A stretch of DNA of 64,000 bases, taken from Marinomonas maritima (lineage in GTDB: Bacteria; Pseudomonadota; Gammaproteobacteria; Pseudomonadales; Marinomonadaceae). The translations under genes were made by a program, and so were the position numbers. Where the stretch lies: contig NZ_JAMZEG020000001.1 in assembly GCF_024435075.2 (NCBI RefSeq), positions 372,001 to 436,000 on the forward strand, written 5' to 3'. This document shows positions 25,169 to 34,367 of the stretch, in pieces (position 1 is the stretch's first letter; every line of letters begins with the position of its first letter). Below the pieces are notes generated by a model. The model was not told the origin of the DNA. It ran no database searches and worked only from the letters and a program-made list of their open reading frames with translations.

Positions 25169-25219
25169 GCGTCGTTGAGGCTCCATTAATGAAACTAATA
25201 GCCTTTATAGACGCGCTAA
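25169..25219 (+). terminator. Possible terminator between lysR and gpmI
   Basis: Nested pairing: GCGTC (25169-25173) with GACGC (25210-25214), inside which GGCT..ATTA pairs with TAAT..AGCC. No good T-tract follows the outer stem, so this is a weak call. Confidence 0.35.
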
Positions 25220-25289
25220 CCTGTAACAAAATTACAAGCCTGTGATAGTATCGAGTCATAATTATGATCAATTTACGGGGTAGATTAAG

Positions 25290-26819
25290 ATGAACAAAAA
25301 GACCACCGCGCTCTTTATCCTTGATGGATGGGGATACAGCGAGACTTCTAAATCCAATGCCATTGCCGCAGCAAACACACCCAACTGGGACGCTCTGTGG
25401 AAAAATCATCCTCATACTTTAATTAAAACATCTGGCCTTGCCGTGGGTTTACCGGAAGGCCAAATGGGTAACTCCGAAGTCGGCCATATGAATTTGGGTG
25501 CTGGGCGTGTTGTTTATCAAAACTTTACTCGTATTGGAAAAGCCATTGAAGATGGTTCTTTTTTTGAGAATAAAGCCTTAGTTAATGCGGTCGATAAAGC
25601 GGTTACAGCCGATAAAGCGGTGCATATTTTAGGCTTGTTGTCTGATGGTGGTGTTCACAGTCATCACGAACAAATTATGGCGATGTGCGAATTAGCGGTA
25701 AAGCGTGGCGCAAAAGCGGTTTATGTACACGGCTTTACCGATGGTCGAGATACTCCACCGCGTTCTGCGAAAGCACCAACCGCTGAGCTAGAAGCGAAAT
25801 TGGCGGAACTGGGTGTTGGTAAGATAGCGACATTAACTGGGCGTTATTTTGCAATGGACCGTGATAATCGCTGGGATCGAGTTAAAACAGCCTATGACGC
25901 TATTGTGCTAGGCAAAGGCGAGTTTCAAGCGAACTCCGCTGAAGAGGCCATCCAAGCGGCCTATGAACGTGATGAAAATGATGAGTTTGTAAAAGCAACC
26001 GTGGTGGGTAATCCGGCTCCAGTCCAAGACGGCGATGCCATTATCTTTGCTAATTTCCGTCCAGATCGTGCTCGTCAATTAACACGTGCTTTTACCGATG
26101 CTGGTTTTGATGGTTTTGAACGTGCGGTGTATCCGACGTTTTCGTCATTTGTTACCTTCACTGAGTTTGCGTCAGACATCAAAGCAGATGTCGCTTTTCC
26201 TCCGATTGCGCTGAGCAATACATTGGGTGAAGTATTGGCGAAACAGGGCAAGAAACAACTTCGTATCGCCGAAACGGAGAAATACGCGCATGTTACGTTC
26301 TTCTTTAATGGTGGCGAAGAGGCGTTGTTTGATGGAGAAGAACGCGAATTGATCCCATCACCCAATGTTGCTACGTACGATTTGAAACCTGAAATGAGCG
26401 CGCCTGAAGTGACAGATAAACTGGTCGAAGTCATCGAAGCGGGCAAATACGACACCATTATTTGTAACTTTGCCAACGGTGACATGGTTGGTCACAGCGG
26501 TATTTTCTCTGCGGCAGTACAAGCTGTTGAAGCGGTCGACGCTTGCTTGGGTCGAATTATCAAGGCGTTAGAAGCGAATGGAGGTCAGTGTTTGATCACG
26601 GCAGATCACGGAAACGTAGAGCAAATGCTAAGCGATGACGGTTCTCAGCCTCTGACATCCCATACTATTGGACCGGTGCCTTTGGTTTTGTTCACTCCTA
26701 CAAAAGGTGTCGGCATAAAAGAAGGTGCATTGTGTGATCTCGCGCCGACTTTATTGGACATGATGGGAATGGAAAAACCTGCTGAAATGACCGGTGTGAG
26801 CTTGCTCACGCAAGCTTGA
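25290..26819 (+). CDS. gpmI: 2,3-bisphosphoglycerate-independent phosphoglycerate mutase
   Basis: 509 residues, normal for the family. It interconverts 3- and 2-phosphoglycerate in glycolysis using two manganese ions. Metal and catalytic motifs are FILDGWGYSE at the start, EGQMGNSEVGHMNLGAGR (nucleophilic serine), HILGLLSDGGVHSHHEQI, YVHGFTDGRDTPP, FANGDMVGHSG and LITADHGNVEQML. It is followed 7 bp later by the envC-like gene, a common gammaproteobacterial order. Confidence 0.97.
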   Translation: MNKKTTALFILDGWGYSETSKSNAIAAANTPNWDALWKNHPHTLIKTSGLAVGLPEGQMGNSEVGHMNLGAGRVVYQNFTRIGKAIEDGSFFENKALVNAVDKAVTADKAVHILGLLSDGGVHSHHEQIMAMCELAVKRGAKAVYVHGFTDGRDTPPRSAKAPTAELEAKLAELGVGKIATLTGRYFAMDRDNRWDRVKTAYDAIVLGKGEFQANSAEEAIQAAYERDENDEFVKATVVGNPAPVQDGDAIIFANFRPDRARQLTRAFTDAGFDGFERAVYPTFSSFVTFTEFASDIKADVAFPPIALSNTLGEVLAKQGKKQLRIAETEKYAHVTFFFNGGEEALFDGEERELIPSPNVATYDLKPEMSAPEVTDKLVEVIEAGKYDTIICNFANGDMVGHSGIFSAAVQAVEAVDACLGRIIKALEANGGQCLITADHGNVEQMLSDDGSQPLTSHTIGPVPLVLFTPTKGVGIKEGALCDLAPTLLDMMGMEKPAEMTGVSLLTQA

Positions 26820-26826
26820 GGCTAGG

Positions 26827-27966
26827 ATGATCTTATTATCTCGTTGTCTGCTTTTGTGTTTAATCTTGCTGCCCAGCCTTGGCTGGTCAGCAGGTGAGCC
26901 ACAAACACCAGAGGAGGCTAAGCAACAAATTCAAACATTGCAGAAAGATTTAAAGAAACTTAATGGTTGGCTGAAGGATCTTAAATCTGAACGGTCTGAT
27001 GTGGAAAAGCAGCTTGAAGGCAAAGAAAAAGATATTCAAGAGCTGCTTAAAAAGATTCAAGGTATTCAAGATGGCTTAAAAAAAGGAGAGAAGCAGCTAG
27101 GAGAATTAAGAATTCAGCAGCGCTCTCTTCAGTTAAGTATTCAGCAACAAAATGAACAAATAGCCGCCCAATTAAGGGCGGTTTATCGTTCCGGCAATGA
27201 AGAAAGCGTTAAGTTATTATTGAACGGCGACAGTTCGGAAGACGCTCAGCGTTTAGTGCAATACAATCGTTATTTTTCTAATGCTCGACAGTCTCTGATC
27301 AACGGTTTTATCAATGAAGTGAGTGATTTGAGTCTTGTTGAGAAAAGCATTCGAAGTCATCGTGCTCAGCAAGCGAGAGAAGAAACGTTATTAAAAGCAG
27401 AGCGTAGTCGTCTCACTGGCCAACAGGCCGATCGACGTAATTTGCTGGCCAAGCTAGACAGTGACTTGGCGAAGGGGGATAAACGCTCGAAGCAGTTACT
27501 GAAAGATCAGCAAAATTTACAGGAAATGCTACAGCGCTTAGAAGAAGTACTTGCGGATATAAAGATTCCTGATCAGGATGTGCCTTTTTCCTCGCAACGT
27601 GGCAAGCTAGTCCGTCCTTTAAGAGTGGTTGCTGAGCTGCCGATTGATGGAAGTATTAATTTAGGCGGAGTGACATTACGCGCCAAAGAAGGTGAACCGG
27701 TTCATGCTATTTTCCAAGGTAGAGTGGTGTTTTCTGATTGGATGCGAGGTTTCGGCTTTTTACTTATTTTAGACCATGGTGATGGTTACATGTCATTATA
27801 CGGTTATAATCAAAGCTTGTTAAAAGAAGTGGGTGAATGGGTTGGTGCGAATGATACTGTCGCTATGGCAGGAAGCACAGGCGGCCGCCCTGATACTGCT
27901 TTGTTTTTTGCGATTCGCCATAACGGCACGCCATTAAAACCACTCTCTTGGGTGAACGCTGGTTGA
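26827..27966 (+). CDS. envC: EnvC-like murein hydrolase activator (coiled coil plus LytM domain)
   Basis: 379 residues: a signal peptide (LLCLILLPSLGWSAG), a long coiled coil (about 25-250, rich in KDLKKLNGWLKDLKSER-like heptads) and a C-terminal M23/LytM domain (about 275-379). The LytM domain reads GRVVFSDWMRGFGFLLILDH and GDGYMSLYGYNQSLL. The canonical HxH zinc motif is altered (YMSLYGYN where hydrolases have Y-x-HL-x), as in EnvC, which activates amidases AmiA/AmiB at the septum instead of cutting peptidoglycan itself. It probably shares a transcript with gpmI and ctpA. Confidence 0.88.
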   Translation: MILLSRCLLLCLILLPSLGWSAGEPQTPEEAKQQIQTLQKDLKKLNGWLKDLKSERSDVEKQLEGKEKDIQELLKKIQGIQDGLKKGEKQLGELRIQQRSLQLSIQQQNEQIAAQLRAVYRSGNEESVKLLLNGDSSEDAQRLVQYNRYFSNARQSLINGFINEVSDLSLVEKSIRSHRAQQAREETLLKAERSRLTGQQADRRNLLAKLDSDLAKGDKRSKQLLKDQQNLQEMLQRLEEVLADIKIPDQDVPFSSQRGKLVRPLRVVAELPIDGSINLGGVTLRAKEGEPVHAIFQGRVVFSDWMRGFGFLLILDHGDGYMSLYGYNQSLLKEVGEWVGANDTVAMAGSTGGRPDTALFFAIRHNGTPLKPLSWVNAG

Positions 27967-28018
27967 TTTACACGACACACTCAAACCCGCGGCCAGTAAA
28001 GAAGTAATAGGAATAAAT

Positions 28019-29296
28019 ATGATCAATCTACTGCGACAGCACATTCCCTTTTTATTTATAGTGTTATTCGCGCAGCCTGTTTTTTCTGCAGACACCCAAG
28101 AAAAATCCATTTTACCGACTGCTGAAATCCAATCTTTTGTTGAGACTTTTGAAACCATTCGTGAAGGTTATGTAGAAGTCTTGTCTGATGAGGATATTCT
28201 CAACAAGGCGCTAAAAGGTATGGTGTCAGGCCTTGATCCTCATTCAGAGTATTTTACAAAAAGTGAATTGGTTGATTTCAATGAGCTGACTTCCGGAAAT
28301 TATGCGGGGATTGGTGTGGAAGTTGAAATGAGAGACAACCATTTGATAATCGTCACACCGGTTGATGCTTCGGCGGCAGCGGAAGCAGGGATTTTACCGG
28401 GCGATGTTATTATTAAAATTGATAATACGTTAATTACAGATCTGGGCATGCAAGATATCGTGACACTCATGCGCGGTGAAATTGGCACCACAGTGACCTT
28501 GGATATTGAGCGTGATGGGGACGTTAAACACTACGAACTCACCCGACGATTGGTCGAAGATAAAAGTGTGACTGAAAAGTGGTTAGACGATGGTATTGCG
28601 TATTTTCGTCTCAGTCAGTTTCAAGGTGATAGTGCATCAGAGTTTTATCAATCCATTGATAAGCTGGAGCAAGAAAGAACCATTAAAGGCGTTGTTTTAG
28701 ATTTACGAAATAATCCTGGCGGTGTTTTGCAAAGTGCCGTTGGCGTCGTAGATGCCTTTATTGATAAAGGTATGATTGTTTACACCAACGGTCGCCATGA
28801 AATGTCTAAGGGGCAGTTTATGGCAACAAAGAAAAACACCAAACTTGGGACAGTTCCTCTTGTCGTACTGATAAATGAAGGGTCCGCCTCGGCCTCTGAA
28901 ATTGTGGCGGGTGCTTTACAAGATCACCAGCGTGCCGTGATTTTGGGTACGGAAACCTTCGGTAAAGGCTCTGTTCAAACGGTGGTTCCATTGTCTAATG
29001 GCGATGCGGTAAAGTTAACTACGGCCTTGTACTACACGCCAAATGGCCGCTCCATCCAAGCGCAAGGTATCACGCCTGATCTTGTTGTCCCGCAAGCGAC
29101 GTTGACGTTCGAAAAGGGACAGTTCTTTATTAAAGAAGCAGAACTTAAAGGGCATTTAGACAATGGTACGGGTGGTAAAGAGCGAACAAGCGCAGATGTG
29201 AAATCTGATATTAGTGAACTCGCACAAACGGATTTCCAGTTATTTCAAGCCGTTACTATTCTGAAAACTCTGCCTAAGCTAGTTCAGAAACAGTAA
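28019..29296 (+). CDS. ctpA: Carboxy-terminal processing protease, S41 family
   Basis: 425 residues. A signal peptide (PFLFIVLFAQPVFSAD) is followed by a PDZ domain (GIGVEVEMRDNHLIIVTPVD onward) and an S41 catalytic domain. The Ser/Lys dyad lies in INEGSASASEIVAG and ETFGKGSVQTV, with LRNNPGG upstream. It is a periplasmic serine protease that trims or degrades proteins from their C-terminus. It lies 52 bp after the envC-like gene and before yibQ, an order seen across pseudomonads and relatives. GGAATAAAT precedes the ATG. Confidence 0.93.
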   Translation: MINLLRQHIPFLFIVLFAQPVFSADTQEKSILPTAEIQSFVETFETIREGYVEVLSDEDILNKALKGMVSGLDPHSEYFTKSELVDFNELTSGNYAGIGVEVEMRDNHLIIVTPVDASAAAEAGILPGDVIIKIDNTLITDLGMQDIVTLMRGEIGTTVTLDIERDGDVKHYELTRRLVEDKSVTEKWLDDGIAYFRLSQFQGDSASEFYQSIDKLEQERTIKGVVLDLRNNPGGVLQSAVGVVDAFIDKGMIVYTNGRHEMSKGQFMATKKNTKLGTVPLVVLINEGSASASEIVAGALQDHQRAVILGTETFGKGSVQTVVPLSNGDAVKLTTALYYTPNGRSIQAQGITPDLVVPQATLTFEKGQFFIKEAELKGHLDNGTGGKERTSADVKSDISELAQTDFQLFQAVTILKTLPKLVQKQ

Positions 29297-29317
29297 TTTT
29301 TAAGTAAACGTATTTTT

Positions 29318-30496
29318 TTGGTAAACACTCGCTTGGTTGATTTAAAGAAAGTCTCTGTTGTTATGTTCTTTTTGTTTTCCTTATACGGGTGGGCAAATGA
29401 GTTGGATAGTATTGCTGACCGTGCGCAAACAGTAATCAGTAATGATGACGATGCGGTTCAACTTGAAGAAACTCAAATTATCGAACAAGAAACCCCAATT
29501 TTTTTTGAAGTACCTACCGTTCTTCCTGAGCATTTAGGTCCTTTAGTTGTTCCAAAAAAACCTTCCTCAGAGAAGGCGTCAGATAGCCCTGTCGCTTCTA
29601 CTCCCCCTTTATTGCCTAACCTTCCAATATTGGATGAACCCCAGCCTTGGGTGCCAACGATGGTGCCTTTTTTGGATGCGCCGAGTCTCCATCAGTATGA
29701 TTCTCATTCTAAAGACAAGCCTCTTTCACCGATCGTTAAGCCAGAGTTAGATCGTAAAGTGCCTGAGGGTAAGGTGATTCCCGCTAAAATACTGGCCGTT
29801 GACATGCATCCAAAAAGGGCAAGGATTGCCATTCTAATTGATGATCTTGGTTATAGTCGTCAAGGGATGGCGTCTTCTTTGGCGTTACCTTATGAAGTTG
29901 CTTTGGCCATTTTACCAGAAACCCCTTTTGCTCTACCAACGGCGTTAACGGCGAAAGAGCAGGGTAGAATCACTTTGTTGCATGCTCCAATGGAAAACCA
30001 GCGAGAGTTGAAATTAGGCCCTGGTGGCTTGTATGCCAATATGACCGAACATCAGTTAAAAGTGACGTTGAATAAGGATTTAGATGGTTTGCCCGGAATT
30101 CAAGGTGTGAATAATCACATGGGAAGCTTATTAACGACCAAAGCGGATTCGATGAAGTGGGTCATGGAAGTACTAAAAGACCGCTCTTTGTTTTTTATTG
30201 ACAGTTTAACGAGCCCTAAAAGCGTGGCGAAAAAAATAGCCCAAGAATATGGCTTGAAAACAGTCAGTCGTGATGTGTTTTTAGATAACATTCGAACGGA
30301 AAAAGCGATTGATAGGCAATTTTCTCGCCTAATAAAGCTAGCAAGGCGTCATGGGAGCGCGTTGGCGATAGGTCATCCTTATCCTGAAACAATGGCATAC
30401 CTTAAAAAGCGTCTTAACCATTTAGAAGCTGACGGTGTTCGTCTTGTTCGCTTATCTGACGTACTTGAGACAATGCCTCAGCATACCAAAGAGTAA
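29318..30496 (+). CDS. yibQ: Divergent polysaccharide deacetylase, YibQ family
   Basis: 392 residues if started at TTG 29318. The ATG at 29363 falls inside the hydrophobic segment, and the basic residues before it (VDLKKVSVV) fit a signal peptide, so a TTG or GTG start near 29318 is preferred but uncertain. A Pro-rich linker runs to about residue 155. The deacetylase-like domain follows: RIAILIDDLGYSRQGMASSL, VALAILPETPF, INNHMGS-type sequence (GVNNHMGSLLTT) and AIGHPYPETM. It is probably periplasmic. The substrate is unknown in the family. It ends the gpmI-envC-ctpA group. Confidence 0.85.
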   Translation: MVNTRLVDLKKVSVVMFFLFSLYGWANELDSIADRAQTVISNDDDAVQLEETQIIEQETPIFFEVPTVLPEHLGPLVVPKKPSSEKASDSPVASTPPLLPNLPILDEPQPWVPTMVPFLDAPSLHQYDSHSKDKPLSPIVKPELDRKVPEGKVIPAKILAVDMHPKRARIAILIDDLGYSRQGMASSLALPYEVALAILPETPFALPTALTAKEQGRITLLHAPMENQRELKLGPGGLYANMTEHQLKVTLNKDLDGLPGIQGVNNHMGSLLTTKADSMKWVMEVLKDRSLFFIDSLTSPKSVAKKIAQEYGLKTVSRDVFLDNIRTEKAIDRQFSRLIKLARRHGSALAIGHPYPETMAYLKKRLNHLEADGVRLVRLSDVLETMPQHTKE

Positions 30497-30971
30497 TTCA
30501 CACTTTATGTTTTTATTGGGCCGGAGTTTTTTGATAAAAAATAAGAGTTTTTTTTAATTTTTGTTTTTCTTTTTGTAATACATTGTATAAGTAGCCTGAC
30601 CTATTGTGGTTGCTACATATATCCCTTGATATAAATTTTTACATACCACTTCCAATTTTTGTGCTTACTCAGTGCGAAACACCCCTTCTATAAGTACAAA
30701 AAACTATAAAAAACACGTTGAACAGTGTTTTATTTCGCCTTTTTAAAAGCAAATAGAATTTTGTTTACGTTTTTTACATTATTTGTGCGCACTACTATTG
30801 ACCAAAGATTAGTCTAATATTACTGTGTAGCCTTGTTGCGGTGCACATTTTTTGAATACTTGCTGCGAAAGTTCCATAATTTATACCTTTCCATGAGGAC
30901 TATAATTTTTTGGAACACTTCTTGCTTTTGAATAATAACGATAAAACACAAAACGAGTAGAGGCTTTTCTT
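30497..30971. other. 475-bp regulatory region upstream of the branched-chain amino-acid transporter
   Basis: Very AT-rich and no gene is evident. It holds a possible terminator for yibQ at 30710-30734 (AAAACAC / GTGTTTT followed by ATTT), a GTGCGCAC palindrome at 30785-30792, a GGTGCAC half-site at 30840-30846 and a sigma-54-like promoter at 30910-30926. The half-sites resemble parts of NtrC operators (GCAC-N-GGTGC type) but are not complete dyads. Confidence 0.45.
30910..30926 (+). promoter_or_regulatory. Candidate sigma-54 promoter of the liv operon
   Basis: TTGGAACACTTCTTGCT matches the sigma-54 consensus (TTGGCACG-N4-TTGCW) at the -24 GG and -12 GC with correct 10-base spacing; C-to-A and G-to-A changes lie between. 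It is 46 bp before the start of the binding-protein gene. NtrB/NtrC and glnA lie close by, which fits nitrogen control. Confidence 0.55.
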
Positions 30972-32084
30972 ATGTCAAATGCGGTTATTAAAAAAACATT
31001 AATATCTCTTGCTGTTGCTGGAGCGGTAACAATGGCTCATGCAGATGTGGTCATTGGTGTGGCGGGTCCACATACAGGCGCTTATGCAGCATTCGGTGAG
31101 CAATTGTGGAAAGGGGCTGAAAAAGCAGCAGCAGACATCAATGCTGCGGGCGGCCTTAATGGTGAAATGATCAAGCTTATAAAAGCGGATGATGCTTGTG
31201 AACCTAAGCAAGCCGTTTCTATTGCTAACCGTCTTGTCGATTCCGATGGTGCGTTAGCGGTTGTCGGTCATTTCTGTTCATCTTCATCTATTCCAGCGTC
31301 AAGAATTTATGAAGAAGCGGGCGTTCTAATGGTAACACCTGCCTCTACAGCTCCTATGCTTACCGATCAAGGTTTTCCTAACGTTTACCGAGTATGTGGT
31401 CGTGATGACCAGCAAGGCGACGTAGCAGCAAGCTACATTGTTGATACTCTAGGTGCTAAACGTGTTGCGGTTATTCACGATAAAGATACTTATGGTAAAG
31501 GTCTTGCTGATGCCATGAAATCAACTCTTAACGCTTACGGCTTAAAAGAAGTGATGTACGAAGGTCTAACGCGTGGCGAAAAAGATTTCAACGCGGTTAT
31601 CACGAAAATTCGCTCAGTTGATGCTGATGTTGTTTATTTCGGTGGTCTCCATTCCGAAGCTGGCCCACTAGTTCGTCAGTTACGTGAACAAGGCTCTAAA
31701 GCCATCTTTATGTCAGGTGACGGTATCGTTTCTGACGAGTTTGTGTCTGTTGCGGGTTCTCCTGAATATGTTGAGGGCGTATTGATGACCTTTGGTGCAA
31801 GCCCAACGTCATACCCAGCGGGCAAAAAAGTAATCAAAGAGTTCCGTGATGGCGGTTATGAGCCAGAAGGTTATACGCTTTACTCTTATACTGCGATGCA
31901 AGTCGTTGCTGCAGCACTATCTAATAACAACTTAGATCCAGTGAAAGCCTCTGAATGGTTGAAGTCTAATTCTGTTAGTACCGTAATGGGTAAGAAAGAC
32001 TTTGATGAAAAAGGCGATTTGACCGTTTCTGATTACGTTATGTATGAGTGGGATGCTCAAGGTAAATATCATCAAGTAAACTAA
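30972..32084 (+). CDS. livJ: Branched-chain amino-acid ABC transporter, periplasmic binding protein
   Basis: 370 residues. Signal peptide MSNAVIKKTLISLAVAGAVT ending at AHA, then the type I periplasmic-binding fold VVIGVAGPHTGAYAAFGEQL. Two cysteines (DDACEPKQ and GHFCSSSS) correspond to the conserved disulfide of LivJ/BraC. The ligand-binding phrase GHFCSSSSIPASRIYEEAGV is typical. It feeds the membrane subunits encoded downstream. It lies 96 bp ahead of livH and behind a sigma-54-like promoter. Leucine/isoleucine/valine or related amino acids are the likely ligands, though homologues also bind amides or urea. Confidence 0.9.
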   Translation: MSNAVIKKTLISLAVAGAVTMAHADVVIGVAGPHTGAYAAFGEQLWKGAEKAAADINAAGGLNGEMIKLIKADDACEPKQAVSIANRLVDSDGALAVVGHFCSSSSIPASRIYEEAGVLMVTPASTAPMLTDQGFPNVYRVCGRDDQQGDVAASYIVDTLGAKRVAVIHDKDTYGKGLADAMKSTLNAYGLKEVMYEGLTRGEKDFNAVITKIRSVDADVVYFGGLHSEAGPLVRQLREQGSKAIFMSGDGIVSDEFVSVAGSPEYVEGVLMTFGASPTSYPAGKKVIKEFRDGGYEPEGYTLYSYTAMQVVAAALSNNNLDPVKASEWLKSNSVSTVMGKKDFDEKGDLTVSDYVMYEWDAQGKYHQVN

Positions 32085-32180
32085 TTTCTATTTAGTTTAA
32101 TTCACTTTTTTACTGGCATAAGGATAGTGCCAGTAAACAAGTCCTCTCTATTTTAGCTAAAACTCCCACGAGGTCTTACA

Positions 32181-33092
32181 ATGGATATCGTTCTCCAGCA
32201 GTTGGTAAACGGTCTTACCCTTGGCTCTGTTTATGGGCTCATTGCGATCGGTTACACTATGGTATACGGCATTATTGGCATGATTAACTTCGCCCATGGT
32301 GATGTTTACATGGTGTCTGCATATATCACGGCTATTGCCATTGCTCTTTTAACATTTTTCGGTATCGAATCTTTCCCTATCATTATCATCGGCACGTTAT
32401 TTTTAACGGTTGCTGTGACAGGTGCTTACGGTTGGGTGATCGAGCGTATTGCATACCGTCCATTGCGTAACTCTAGCCGCTTAGCCGTATTGATTTCGGC
32501 GATAGGTATGTCTCTTATTTTACAGAACTATGTACAACTTAGTCAGGGGGCTAACCAACAAGGTGTACCTACTCTTTTGACTGGCGCTATCCGCTTTACG
32601 GTGGGTGATGGTTTTGTACAAATTACTTATATGAAATTGCTTATTTTGTTTATTTCCCTTTTGGGAATGGGCATATTGACTTACGTTATTCAAAAAACAA
32701 AGTTAGGCCGTATGTGTCGTGCCACTCAGCAAGACCGAAAAATGGCTTCTATTTTGGGAATAGACACGGATAAAGTTATTTCAACCGTTTTTGTTATTGG
32801 TGCCATGATGGCCGCCTTAGCGGGTGTGCTTATAACGCTCGATTATGGTGCATTTGATTTCTATGTCGGCTTTATTATTGGCATTAAAGCCTTTACTGCT
32901 GCGGTATTGGGTGGTATCGGCTCGTTACCTGGTGCTATGTTAGGTGGACTTATTCTTGGCTTGTCCGAAGCCTTGTTTGCTGGATTGATCAGCTCTGATT
33001 ATAAAGATGTCTTCTCATTCTCTTTATTGGTTCTCATTCTGATTATTCGCCCAAGTGGCCTTCTAGGCAAACCTGAAGTGGAGAAAGTATAA
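32181..33092 (+). CDS. livH: Branched-chain amino-acid ABC transporter permease LivH
   Basis: 303 residues, about eight membrane helices. The N-terminal signature LVNGLTLGSVYGLIAIGYTM and GMINFAHGDVYM is diagnostic of LivH. The region GIKAFTAAVLGGIGSLPGAM near the C-terminus is the ATPase-contact (EAA-like) loop. It forms the inner-membrane channel with LivM. Its stop is directly followed by the livM start (no spacer), so expression is coupled. Confidence 0.94.
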   Translation: MDIVLQQLVNGLTLGSVYGLIAIGYTMVYGIIGMINFAHGDVYMVSAYITAIAIALLTFFGIESFPIIIIGTLFLTVAVTGAYGWVIERIAYRPLRNSSRLAVLISAIGMSLILQNYVQLSQGANQQGVPTLLTGAIRFTVGDGFVQITYMKLLILFISLLGMGILTYVIQKTKLGRMCRATQQDRKMASILGIDTDKVISTVFVIGAMMAALAGVLITLDYGAFDFYVGFIIGIKAFTAAVLGGIGSLPGAMLGGLILGLSEALFAGLISSDYKDVFSFSLLVLILIIRPSGLLGKPEVEKV

Positions 33093-34367
33093 ATGAGCCA
33101 AGCAGTTGGAATAAATTTTAAGAAAAGTAGCATTGATTCGCTCGTTGCGGGTTTTTTAGCGCTCATCTTGTTTGGCCCTATTGTTGGGGTGCTGCTGGAT
33201 GGTTATGACTTTGATTTTGAATTTGACAAAGTGGCCTGGATGGTCGCGATTGTTGTTGTTGGGCGTTTTGCTATCTCTAGCTTTTTTCAGACAGAAAAAG
33301 GCGTTGCAATGGCATTTCGCTATGCTAGCAACGATGATGGCGCAACGGTTCTCGCGCCTGGGCATAAATCGAAGATGGTATGGATTATCCCATTGGTGAT
33401 TGCGGTAGGACTTTTAGTCCCTTTCATTGCTTCTAAATACGTACTTACGGTGGTTATCTTAGGGTTAATCTACGTACTACTTGGCCTTGGTCTTAATATC
33501 GTTGTGGGCCTTGCAGGCTTACTGGATTTGGGCTTCGTTGGCTTTTACGCTATTGGGGCTTATGGTTTAGCATTGGGTTATGAAAACCTAGGGCTTGGTT
33601 TTTGGTCAATGTTACCGATTGCCGCTCTTTTAGCGGCATTTGCAGGGGCAATACTGGGCTTTCCAGTGTTACGTATGCACGGCGATTACTTGGCGATTGT
33701 TACCCTTGGTTTTGGGGAAATTATTCGTCTTGTATTAACCAACTGGGCGTCGTTTACTCATGGGCCTAATGGTATTTCTGCACCGTTACCAACGCTATTC
33801 GGACTCGAATTCAAGCGTCGTTCTAGTGATGGTCAAACCTTCCATGAATTTTTTAATCTTCCGTACGATTCTGCCTACAAATATATGTTTATATATTTGG
33901 TCTTATTCGCTGTTGTCTGGGCGGTTCTTTTTATCAAGCATCGCTTGGTGAAAATGCCGATAGGCCGTGCTTGGGAAGCACTTCGTGAAGATGAAATTGC
34001 TTGTCGTTCACTTGGTTTGAATCATGTATTGGTAAAACTTTCTGCCTTCATGTTGGGTGCGTCAACAGGTGGTTTAGCGGGTGTGTTTTTTGCTACCTAC
34101 CAAGGTTTTGTTAATCCGTCTTCCTTTACTTTCTTTGAGTCTGCGTTAATTCTTGCCATTGTTGTTTTGGGCGGTATGGGCTCAACGTTGGGGGTGGTTA
34201 TTGCCGCTTTCTGTCTTACTGTTTTACCTGAAGTATTAAGAGAGTTCGCCGAGTACCGTGTCTTAATGTTTGGTATTTTGATGGTAGTAATGATGGTTTG
34301 GAAACCTCGCGGTATTGTTCGTGTAACGCGAACCGGTTTTGCAACGAGAAAAGGGGCAGTGAAATGA
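33093..34367 (+). CDS. livM: Branched-chain amino-acid ABC transporter permease LivM
   Basis: 424 residues, longer than a minimal LivM because of an N-terminal extension of about 90 residues with two extra hydrophobic segments, as in E. coli LivM. The conserved core begins YVLLGLGLNIVVGLAGLLDL. GFPVLRMHGDYLAIVTLGFG and GRAWEALREDEIACRSLGLN (the ATPase-contact loop) follow. It is the second inner-membrane subunit of the importer. It overlaps livG by 4 bp. Confidence 0.93.
   Translation: MSQAVGINFKKSSIDSLVAGFLALILFGPIVGVLLDGYDFDFEFDKVAWMVAIVVVGRFAISSFFQTEKGVAMAFRYASNDDGATVLAPGHKSKMVWIIPLVIAVGLLVPFIASKYVLTVVILGLIYVLLGLGLNIVVGLAGLLDLGFVGFYAIGAYGLALGYENLGLGFWSMLPIAALLAAFAGAILGFPVLRMHGDYLAIVTLGFGEIIRLVLTNWASFTHGPNGISAPLPTLFGLEFKRRSSDGQTFHEFFNLPYDSAYKYMFIYLVLFAVVWAVLFIKHRLVKMPIGRAWEALREDEIACRSLGLNHVLVKLSAFMLGASTGGLAGVFFATYQGFVNPSSFTFFESALILAIVVLGGMGSTLGVVIAAFCLTVLPEVLREFAEYRVLMFGILMVVMMVWKPRGIVRVTRTGFATRKGAVK

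Noticed and set aside
30840..30846. A full NtrC operator upstream of the liv promoter
   Set aside because: Only one GGTGCAC half-site is present; the matching half at the right spacing is missing, so it is only mentioned as part of the region.
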